From the IMG/VR virus record IMGVR_UViG_3300009177_000029, positions 41,064 through 105,063 of that record: DNA of 64,000 nucleotides; one strand, 5' to 3'. Below, one piece after another: positions 36,833 to 43,676 of the stretch (within the stretch, counting starts at the first letter, position 1; the number at the start of each line of letters is the position of its first letter). Made by a program: the position numbers and the translations under genes. The DNA is from a virus. The notes below the pieces were generated by a model, which did not search any database, was not told the origin of the DNA, and saw nothing but the letters and a program-made list of their open reading frames with translations.

Positions 36833-36860
36833 AGGTGGGCGGTTTTTAGGCCGCCCACCT
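36833..36860 (-). terminator. hairpin after the capsid gene
   Basis: Perfect 10-bp GC-rich stem AGGTGGGCGG/CCGCCCACCT with an 8-nt loop, ten bases past the capsid stop. On the minus strand it is followed by TATAGGTG rather than a T-run, so it may be a weak terminator or a stabilising 3' hairpin. Confidence 0.5.
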
Positions 36861-36869
36861 CAGGTTAAC

Positions 36870-38321
36870 TCAACGAAGGTTGAGCTGTCCGATGTTCAAG
36901 AAGCGCATCCACTTCTTTGGTGCGAAGAGGATTGGCGTACCGTATAGGAGGATCATCCAACGGTATGCAGGGCTGAGCACTGCAAGATCCATCTTCATGA
37001 GAGGCATGAGCTGGCGGAAGGTCAACACGGATGGCGTCAACTCTCCAAGGTATGCCGACGACGTGAATGGAAGGATCAAGTTCACATCGTTGTACACAGT
37101 CGTACCGGAAGCAGTCTGGCTGCTTGCAGGAACCTGTGCGATGAGCGCGTAGCTAGACAACGAAGCAGGAACTGCGTTGACCGAGCTAGCTTCCGAACGA
37201 TAGATCTTGAAGTATTCCGCAGGGAATGCTCCAATCGTCGAAGGGTTGGTGATGGTGAGAGGCAAGTAGTTGCCTGCGTCCTTGTTGGACTGCGTGAGTG
37301 CTACTGCTGCGCCGAGCACTGCCGTTGGAGCAGACTCACCGAAGCGGTTTGCAGCCGTCACTACGTACGAGACGTACGACGTACCTGGGGGCGCACCCTT
37401 GTTGTGATCGCCGGTCGTACCCGTTGGACCGCCTGCTGCGATAGAAGCTGGCGTTGCTGGTGCGGACGCCGACGTCTGGCCTGCTGGTGGGGTTGCCGTC
37501 TTGCGGATGAAGACGTCAGGGTTGAACTCAATCACGCCTGCCTGCGTTGCCATCGTCTGGACCGTGTTACCGATCTGTCCGTTCATTGGCGCTGGCATCT
37601 GGATACGCTCACGTGGATAGAACGTCTTCACGAGATCGCTCATCGTACGCGTACCGAGGAACATGTCGGTTGGGAAACCGAAGTTCTCGATGATGAGGTT
37701 TGCTGCCTCTTCGATGTCTGCTTCCTGCAACGTACCACCTTCGAGGTCGATGACCATCGAAGAGTCGATCATTGCATCGAGACCGTCCCACTGCTCCGAC
37801 TCACCGTCGAATGCGAGCGAGGAGTCACCCGAGAACAAGTGGCGCTCTACCTGCTGTAGCAACCAAAGAATACCGTTCTGGTTTTCCAAGGCGATGAGGT
37901 CACCGTGTGCTGGGTGCACAAGCGTTGCCTGGTGCGTCACTTCACGAGTGGTACCGAGGAACTTGACGAACTGCGAACGACGAACGTACGAGCTGTCAGT
38001 AGCCTGTGGTAGTTCACCTTCCTGGGTGAAGGGCGATGCATCTCCACCGTAGTCAGTGAGCTGGTTGTACTCTTCGATCGTGGAGTACGCTGGGCTCTTT
38101 GGGAGCTTCTTCCAGAACTTCACGTGGGAAGAGGAGTAGGTGAGAACCTTGAGGCTTGCCTCAAGCGACTCGACACGTAGCGCAGAGCCACCCGTCTTGC
38201 CAGCGCCTTGCTGATAGCCAGCTTCAAGTGCCTTCGAAAGCTCCTGAATGTCTGCTTCGCTACCGTTACCAAAGCCCGATCCAACGGAACCGCTCTGGAA
38301 TGCTCTTAGTCCAATAGTCAT
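36870..38321 (-). CDS. major capsid protein (HK97 fold)
   Basis: 483 residues. The N-terminal 100 residues include a probable delta-domain with ELSKALEAGYQQG. The core has KFWKKLPKSPAYSTIEEYNQ, ENQNGILWLLQQVERHLFSG, and NLIIENFGFPTDMFLGTRTM, typical of long-genome myovirus HK97-fold capsids. Residues about 285-425 form an insertion with a fibronectin-III-like strand (YVSYVVTAANRFGESAPTA), probably on the capsid surface. A strong AAGGAG lies before the ATG. It follows scaffold and protease, the usual order. Confidence 0.93.
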   Translation of the reverse strand: MTIGLRAFQSGSVGSGFGNGSEADIQELSKALEAGYQQGAGKTGGSALRVESLEASLKVLTYSSSHVKFWKKLPKSPAYSTIEEYNQLTDYGGDASPFTQEGELPQATDSSYVRRSQFVKFLGTTREVTHQATLVHPAHGDLIALENQNGILWLLQQVERHLFSGDSSLAFDGESEQWDGLDAMIDSSMVIDLEGGTLQEADIEEAANLIIENFGFPTDMFLGTRTMSDLVKTFYPRERIQMPAPMNGQIGNTVQTMATQAGVIEFNPDVFIRKTATPPAGQTSASAPATPASIAAGGPTGTTGDHNKGAPPGTSYVSYVVTAANRFGESAPTAVLGAAVALTQSNKDAGNYLPLTITNPSTIGAFPAEYFKIYRSEASSVNAVPASLSSYALIAQVPASSQTASGTTVYNDVNLILPFTSSAYLGELTPSVLTFRQLMPLMKMDLAVLSPAYRWMILLYGTPILFAPKKWMRFLNIGQLNLR

Positions 38322-38347
38322 TGTCTTTCTCCTTCTTTCCTACCGAT

Positions 38348-39310
38348 TCAGCGGCTAGCTACCTTGCGCAATAGCGCGTCGGAGAGCTTACCCGTTGCGT
38401 CATACCTGAGAACGTCCTGTGGCGTAGCCTCGGACTTCTTGACAAGCTCAAGAAGACGCTCGGATACGATTGCCTTGCTCAAGCCCTCGCCTTCGCCTGC
38501 GTTGCCGTCAAGCGGAGCGTTGGACTTGTTGATCGTCTGCTGCGACTTTGCACCACGTGCTGGGGCAGCTTCGATCTGCTCGATGCGCTGTGCGTGGAGC
38601 GTGAGAACTTCACCAAGAGTTGCGAGGCTCTTTGCGAGGTTGTTCTGGCTCTCAGCGTCATCTGCTGCGGACTTCGACACTGCCGTTACTACACGGTCAG
38701 TGATACGAGATTCCATCGCCTGTAGCGACTTGTGCATTACCTGGACGAAACCAGATAGGAACTCAGACACTTCGAAGCCTGGCTTCGTTGCGGAGTTTTC
38801 CTGCACGTTGTCAAGAAGGGACTTGTTGACATCGCTCTTCTCAAGGGCCGATGGCTTTACCATGTCCTTGATCTGCTTCTTGTCTTCCGCTGCGTCAGCG
38901 TGGGACTTGTCCATGTCCTTCTTGTCGTCCTTGTCGCCGTCCTTCTCCTTGAGGAAGTTCAATCCGCCCTTGGAGACGAAATCAACTTCACGGGCCGAAA
39001 GAGGCTCGGACTTCGAAAGCTTCGACATGATGCTGGAAGCAATAGCCTTCGCCATTGCCTTTGCAGACGTCAAGTCAGTGCCATTCGAAGAAATGCTGTC
39101 TTCCCAGCCTTCACCGCGCCACGAGGAACCTGCCCAACCACCTGGATCGGAGTTCGCTGCCGTGTGGAATAGCTGAGTTGGTCCGCCCACACCAGTCATC
39201 GCTGGAACTGCCGTAGTAGCAGTACCCGTCGAGCCGTGGCCCTTTGCGAGATCCTGGAGGGCAGCCATTGCCTTCTGGAGATCAGTAGAATCAATCTTCT
39301 TGTCGCTCAT
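38348..39310 (-). CDS. capsid scaffold-like protein
   Basis: 320 residues, highly charged and helical, between the protease and capsid genes, where scaffold proteins sit. It contains many K-S dipeptides preceded by a hydrophobic residue (SKLSKSEPL, ALEKSDVNKSLL, VMHKSLQAM, LAKSLATL). AGGAG lies six bases before the ATG. It probably fills the prohead and is removed by proteolysis. No family signature is certain. Confidence 0.75.
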   Translation of the reverse strand: MSDKKIDSTDLQKAMAALQDLAKGHGSTGTATTAVPAMTGVGGPTQLFHTAANSDPGGWAGSSWRGEGWEDSISSNGTDLTSAKAMAKAIASSIMSKLSKSEPLSAREVDFVSKGGLNFLKEKDGDKDDKKDMDKSHADAAEDKKQIKDMVKPSALEKSDVNKSLLDNVQENSATKPGFEVSEFLSGFVQVMHKSLQAMESRITDRVVTAVSKSAADDAESQNNLAKSLATLGEVLTLHAQRIEQIEAAPARGAKSQQTINKSNAPLDGNAGEGEGLSKAIVSERLLELVKKSEATPQDVLRYDATGKLSDALLRKVASR

Positions 39311-39313
39311 TGT

Positions 39314-40072
39314 TCACTCCTGTCCAAACATGCCAAACGCCACGGAGACGATTGACTTTACTGCGGCCTCGTCAGTAAGGCCGGTTTGACTCTTCACAAC
39401 CGCACATGCTTCGTCGTACGTTAGTGACTTCGCAACAGTCACATTCTTTTCGTTACCCTCAAGGCTAACTGGTACTAGAGGTGAACTTGCTGCGCTAATA
39501 GCCTTTTCAGCAGGTTCCTTGTTCTCAGATTCCTTTTCCTTCGCCAAATCCCACTTCTGAGCATTTAGCGACTTTGCGATTTCTGCCCACGTAGCAGTAT
39601 TCACTGGCTGCGTGGTGATTGCGATGTCTTGAATCCAGCACTTTTCAATGGTGTTTCCGTTACGACGGACAACCTTGCCCTGGATTGAAAATCCGACCTT
39701 ACGGTCCGACTGAGACGCTTCGAGCGAGTTCATCAACTCCCAATACTCATCAGCTCTCTGCTTGTCCTTGAACAAGAACCCCTTTACCCAGAGCCCATTC
39801 TTGGTGAGCTTAGCCTCAGTTGGCTGTCCGATCTTTGCGTCCGGACCTGGCTTGTGGTCATCGTTGAAGTATCCATCCTTCAAGAAGTGAGAGAAGTCAA
39901 TGCCCGCTTGGGAAATGATCTCACCTTGTAGATCGCGGCCGTCAGTCGAAGCAATGCCCTGAATCCAGCGCTTGCCTGACTTATCAGCACCCTTCTCGCC
40001 GCCCTTTACGACGACCATCTTAGCGGGTACAAAGCAGTGGAACGTATCGTTGTCGGTCCAACCAGTCTTCAT
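39314..40072 (-). CDS. prohead serine protease (XkdF-like)
   Basis: 252 residues from the ATG at 40072 (AAGGA upstream); the longer open frame starts within a terminator hairpin. It has IQGIASTDGRDLQGEIIS, then DGYFNDDHKPGP with the likely catalytic His, then a core SDRKVGFSIQGKVV with the likely Ser, as in XkdF/SPO1-type prohead proteases. The C-terminal 90 residues contain several K-S motifs and may be self-cleaved. It precedes scaffold and capsid genes. Confidence 0.85.
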   Translation of the reverse strand: MKTGWTDNDTFHCFVPAKMVVVKGGEKGADKSGKRWIQGIASTDGRDLQGEIISQAGIDFSHFLKDGYFNDDHKPGPDAKIGQPTEAKLTKNGLWVKGFLFKDKQRADEYWELMNSLEASQSDRKVGFSIQGKVVRRNGNTIEKCWIQDIAITTQPVNTATWAEIAKSLNAQKWDLAKEKESENKEPAEKAISAASSPLVPVSLEGNEKNVTVAKSLTYDEACAVVKSQTGLTDEAAVKSIVSVAFGMFGQE

Positions 40073-40081
40073 GCGAGTCCT

Positions 40082-40131
40082 TGAAAAGCAGTAAAGGGAG
40101 GACAAGCCTGGCCGGCTCATCACTCCCTTTA
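40082..40131 (-). terminator. hairpin terminator or attenuator before the protease gene
   Basis: Stem TAAAGGGAG/CTCCCTTTA (40092-40100 with 40123-40131) and an inner AGCC/GGCT stem, then CTGCTTTTC on the minus strand. It follows a promoter-like sequence by fewer than 20 bases and precedes the protease ribosome site. Confidence 0.75.
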
Positions 40132-40154
40132 TGGAGAATCTCAGTTGTGGTATT

Positions 40155-40183
40155 AGCTTAGCTGCGCTCTGCTAATGTGTCAA
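40155..40183 (-). promoter_or_regulatory. promoter candidate before the protease-scaffold-capsid unit
   Basis: Perfect TTGACA (40178-40183), 17-bp spacer, TAAGCT (40155-40160). The stop codon of the upstream zinc protein (TGA, 40180-40182) lies inside the -35 box. A hairpin follows within about 20 bases of the predicted start. Confidence 0.5.
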
Positions 40184-40416
40184 GCCTTTTTCATCTCTCT
40201 GATGTACAAAGGCATGTTTCGCTTCGGCGAAGACATAGACTTTAGCATGTCTTCATCTACACGCAAGGGAATCTTGACTTCTGAGTTGCAACTCTTGCAA
40301 ACAGCATAGGCGCCATCATCGCGAAACACTACGACCTTAACGCCGCGCACTTTCGTGTCGGCATCCAACGACTTGAGGATGACTTCTCCACATCGACACG
40401 AAATCAGATGATTCAT
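40180..40416 (-). CDS. small zinc-ribbon protein (Com-like)
   Basis: 78 residues. CRCG at residues 8-11 and CKSC near 40 form a zinc ribbon resembling Mu Com translational regulators. Rest is basic. The stop codon is embedded in a promoter -35 box. It overlaps the upstream gene. It may regulate translation of head genes, but this is by analogy only. Confidence 0.65.
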   Translation of the reverse strand: MNHLISCRCGEVILKSLDADTKVRGVKVVVFRDDGAYAVCKSCNSEVKIPLRVDEDMLKSMSSPKRNMPLYIREMKKA

Positions 40417-41555
40417 CTAGTTACCACCACGCGGATTGCGTCACCATCAAATGTGATGCTCTTGTTTAGCCCCTCCGCATAGTCTGCTGGAACGTCCTCA
40501 AAGCCCGGTGTTGGGTCACCTTCAATCGCGATGTCGCTCTTTGTCAACTTCTCTGGGACAGCAGCGACTTCGGACAACAAAGATGCATTGACACCGAACG
40601 TCTTGACCACGAAACCAAGCAACGCTGCGGGAGGTACGTTACCTTGTGGTGTCAGGTCGAAGCTCTTGTAAACACGGTCGAAAACCTTCACTTCCGTAGA
40701 TTGACCGTTGCGACCATAGAAGTCAATAGTCGTTGGAGTAATAACTCCATAGACCGTCTCTGCTTGGGTCGATTCTAGAGGAACCACGGACCCGGGAGCT
40801 GGGCAGCGCGACTTGACCAAGTAGAACACGTTCTCGTCAAACGAGTCACCACGATACTTGCGCGCTTCAAGACGAATCGAGTCCGGCACGGTTGGTCGGA
40901 ATCTAACCACGTTTTGACTCTTCTGGATAGACGCGGCATCCATAGCCTCCGTAGCTTCTGGGTTGAATGCAGAGAAGAACGAGTCCTTCACCAAGTCCCA
41001 ACGGTATACGTGCTGATTGTGGTCACCGTACACCAAGCCTTCGCTTGGCACACACGTGTATGATCCTGTTGGCGACTTTGCCTTGACAGATTCTGCTGCC
41101 TTGGACTTATCCTTGGCCGCCTTGTCCTTCGCCTTCTTCGATGTCGCATGAGCTTCACCGGCTGCCACATCGCCTTCATCACCCACATCCGCTACACCAG
41201 AACGTGCCCACAATGCTGGGTTCGCTGGATTACCAATGCGAGCAAACGTTTCTGCGGCTTCCTCAGGTGTTGTGTTTGGATCGATGACTTGGAAGTGGTA
41301 TGGCGCCACGTGGAAGCCAGGGTTGCCATAACCCAACATGAAGTGCAAGTTACCTTCTACCGAGCCAAGCAAATGCTTGATTGGTTCACCACCGTGCGAA
41401 GGGTGGCAACACGTGAACGAAATAGCGCTTACGCCCTTGCCAGCAAGCTGCTCTGCAATAGGCTGCAACTTAGCCCACTGGTCGAGACCCTTGGCCTTGC
41501 GTGCCTTCAATAGAGGTTCCCAAGCATCAAAGATGCTAAATACATCAGAGTTCAT
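40413..41555 (-). CDS. unknown head-cluster protein
   Basis: 380 residues. An N-terminal domain (SIFDAWEPLLKARKAKGLDQ...) with an FTCCHPSHGG segment is followed by an Ala/Lys-rich linker near residues 135-165, then a beta-rich C-terminal domain with K-S motifs (KLTKSDIAIEG, LNKSITF). Lies between the MuF region and the protease. No family recognised. Overlaps neighbours on both sides. Confidence 0.7.
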   Translation of the reverse strand: MNSDVFSIFDAWEPLLKARKAKGLDQWAKLQPIAEQLAGKGVSAISFTCCHPSHGGEPIKHLLGSVEGNLHFMLGYGNPGFHVAPYHFQVIDPNTTPEEAAETFARIGNPANPALWARSGVADVGDEGDVAAGEAHATSKKAKDKAAKDKSKAAESVKAKSPTGSYTCVPSEGLVYGDHNQHVYRWDLVKDSFFSAFNPEATEAMDAASIQKSQNVVRFRPTVPDSIRLEARKYRGDSFDENVFYLVKSRCPAPGSVVPLESTQAETVYGVITPTTIDFYGRNGQSTEVKVFDRVYKSFDLTPQGNVPPAALLGFVVKTFGVNASLLSEVAAVPEKLTKSDIAIEGDPTPGFEDVPADYAEGLNKSITFDGDAIRVVVTR

Positions 41556-42844
41556 TCTGGTACCTCATCGTCAGGCGCAGCCTTTGGTTGGTCAGCCTTG
41601 TCATCTGGGTGGCCGGGCTGTTGTCCTGGTTGACCAGGCATCTGCTGCTCTTCCTCTGGGCGTTCCTGCACTTGCTGCTGTTCTGCGGCCTGCGCACCAA
41701 CTACGTCTGCAATCTGCTGTTCCTCTGCTGGTGAAGTGTCGTGCATAGGCTCAAAGTGCAACCACTCGGAGAACTCTTTCTCGTCTTCACGCAAGCTGGT
41801 CAAGTCAGAGCGAATGATAGCCACACCAAAGTCATCTGACACGAGGTGCTGCAACCCCTTCATAACACCGACTTCGTAGTTACGCATCAAGGCTACACGA
41901 ACCTTGTAGTCCACCAAGTAGTGAACGTCATCTCTCGTTCCGAGAGTACGTGCAAGCTCGTCGAATGCCGTAGCTTCTACGTCTTCCATAGGAATCTGCT
42001 GGAAAGACAAGCGATTCATGATACGGGAAAACAAGTGAGAAGCATTCCAACTGAGCAAGAACTTCGGGCTGCAACGCACAGAAGCGAACACAGAGTACAA
42101 GTAGTTCAAGCCTACTGGCTGCTTACCGTGAACTGTGTCCATCTGGAACAGTGGCTCCACTGGCGCGCGCTGAGCTACCAAACTGGTCATGAAGTCGTAG
42201 AAGGCTAGATCACACACAAACTTGCGACCCAAGATCATCACGACCTGATCGATGAACTGTACATCGCCAACGGTTGCGTTGACCAGCTCCTCTACTTCAA
42301 AGAAGCCTTGCTCAACAAGCATGATGATCGCGCCGGTAACCTTGTCCTTGACATGTTGCCCCGCAAACAGCTCTGTTGCGTACTTGCGAAGCTTCGCAAG
42401 GTTCGAATCCACAACACGAAGTTGAAACTGGACATAGAGGTCCAAGTTTTCCTTCACGTCGGCGTCTAGGTAAATATACGCCGGACGCTCGCCACCAGAC
42501 ACCACTTCGAACCAAAGGTTTCGTGGGTCATTCTGGTTGTAGGCTGGGTTGCGCATAGGCGTAGTGCCCTGAGGTACAGCCATCGAGAGTTTGTATCCTT
42601 CGGGTGAGAAGAACTCGGTATTCTTCTCAGGCACTGGCTGCTCTGGGTCCATCAACGGCAGCCCCACAAGCGGGTCATAGTCCGGATTGTCCACAGGCGC
42701 ATTTGTGTAGCGATAGTAGTTGCCAAGGCTATCACGGTACCAGTATTGATACATAGAGCCATACTCACCAGACTTGAAAATGTACTGGTGTGCTGCGTCA
42801 GTTGAGGGCATTCCGAATGCCTTCTTTATCTCAGCAAAGCTCAT
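41552..42844 (-). CDS. unknown head-cluster protein with Gln/Pro-rich tail
   Basis: 430 residues. About 370 residues of folded sequence with many aromatic residues come first, followed by a 60-residue Gln/Glu/Pro-rich tail (EEQQMPGQPGQQPGHPDDK) that is surely disordered. A large helical region (around residues 150-330) may form an oligomer. AAGGTG precedes the ATG. No motif identifies the function; it is likely a virion protein since it lies inside the head operon. Confidence 0.7.
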   Translation of the reverse strand: MSFAEIKKAFGMPSTDAAHQYIFKSGEYGSMYQYWYRDSLGNYYRYTNAPVDNPDYDPLVGLPLMDPEQPVPEKNTEFFSPEGYKLSMAVPQGTTPMRNPAYNQNDPRNLWFEVVSGGERPAYIYLDADVKENLDLYVQFQLRVVDSNLAKLRKYATELFAGQHVKDKVTGAIIMLVEQGFFEVEELVNATVGDVQFIDQVVMILGRKFVCDLAFYDFMTSLVAQRAPVEPLFQMDTVHGKQPVGLNYLYSVFASVRCSPKFLLSWNASHLFSRIMNRLSFQQIPMEDVEATAFDELARTLGTRDDVHYLVDYKVRVALMRNYEVGVMKGLQHLVSDDFGVAIIRSDLTSLREDEKEFSEWLHFEPMHDTSPAEEQQIADVVGAQAAEQQQVQERPEEEQQMPGQPGQQPGHPDDKADQPKAAPDDEVPE

Positions 42845-43118
42845 CGTTCACCTTGTATACGTCTATCCCGAAGTGGTCGGGATTCTTAACCAAAACGCCA
42901 ACGTCAGTCAGTTTCCTCAATGTATCAGGTCTGACCAGCTTGAGCAACTGTAGCTTCGTTACCGGCCCCAGGTTGCGAAGGTACTGCACCAGCATCAGGT
43001 CCACCGGAAGGAGGACTGGTGGCGGGCTGTCCGGTCTGTGGCTCTTCGCCAGCAACTTCTCGATCTTCTCCTTGTCCTTGATCGGATCCAAGTTGTTGAG
43101 CTGCATCTTGCGTGTCAT
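42831..43118 (-). CDS. small winged-helix-like protein, overlapping the next gene upstream
   Basis: 95 residues. The second half (VQYLRNLGPVTKLQLLKLVR, then TLRKLTDVGVLVKNPDHFGIDVYKV) reads as a winged helix-turn-helix: two helices, a recognition helix and a beta wing. GGAG stands four bases before the ATG. The first 194 bases lie out of frame inside the end of the upstream gene, where the other frame codes a low-complexity Gln/Gly/Pro tail. It may be a small DNA-binding regulator or a packaged DNA-binding protein. Confidence 0.65.
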   Translation of the reverse strand: MTRKMQLNNLDPIKDKEKIEKLLAKSHRPDSPPPVLLPVDLMLVQYLRNLGPVTKLQLLKLVRPDTLRKLTDVGVLVKNPDHFGIDVYKVNDELC

Positions 43119-43413
43119 ATGACTCCAAGTAGTCCTTCAAGTAGCCCTTGATTTCCAAGCGATGACGACGCGCATCAATATCCGTTGGATAGCCTGGCCA
43201 GATTTCGCCCATGATGTCCTTGAGAATCTCAGGGTCCATAATAGGCAACAACGCCATGAGCTTTTCAATGCCCTCTGGCGTCTCAAGGTCAAAGTCATAC
43301 ATGGACTTGCGAACCAACTCGCGCGTGGTCGTAATACGACCAACCGAGAGATTGAGCATCTTCTCGGCTGCGTCATTGTCAAACGAGTCTTCCAAGCCTT
43401 CCAGTACGATCAT
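42925..43413 (-). CDS. unknown head-cluster protein
   Basis: 162 residues. The first 110 are folded and helical (RKSMYDFDLETPEGIEKLMA). The last 50 are a Gly/Pro/Gln/Ala-rich tail that overlaps the winged-helix gene in another frame. Composition of this tail suggests overprinting: the downstream gene's frame looks more constrained. Probably a virion accessory protein. Confidence 0.65.
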   Translation of the reverse strand: MIVLEGLEDSFDNDAAEKMLNLSVGRITTTRELVRKSMYDFDLETPEGIEKLMALLPIMDPEILKDIMGEIWPGYPTDIDARRHRLEIKGYLKDYLESYDTQDAAQQLGSDQGQGEDREVAGEEPQTGQPATSPPSGGPDAGAVPSQPGAGNEATVAQAGQT

Positions 43414-43661
43414 ACTTCTTGACCCTTTTCATCCACGACTACCTTGCGGCAGAACATGTATCCGTTGGAGAAACGGTATGGTAGCACGTTTAGGAAGTCT
43501 TCTCCATCAGAGAAGCGCATACCATTGATTTCTTCCTTGCGTAGACGGGACAAGAAAGACTCTTTGTTTGAGCGAATGTGCTTGCCGTCCCACCACACCA
43601 GCGCGAGCGTGGATTCATCCTGGCCAGACACGATCTTGATTGCGTCGAAGTGCTTGTCCAT
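43410..43661 (-). CDS. small unknown protein
   Basis: 83 residues with a mixed alpha/beta pattern (STLALVWWDGKHIRSNKESF). Overlaps the next gene by a few bases. It sits just downstream of the MuF-kinase gene. No recognised family; the KTR-like composition could fit a small SH3-like fold (KVVVDEKGQEV end). Confidence 0.65.
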   Translation of the reverse strand: MDKHFDAIKIVSGQDESTLALVWWDGKHIRSNKESFLSRLRKEEINGMRFSDGEDFLNVLPYRFSNGYMFCRKVVVDEKGQEV

Positions 43662-43676
43662 AAATCCAGTATTACC

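Noticed and set aside
40073-40123. Longer N-terminus for the prohead protease
   Set aside because: The extra residues are encoded by the terminator hairpin; the ATG at 40072 has AAGGA in front.
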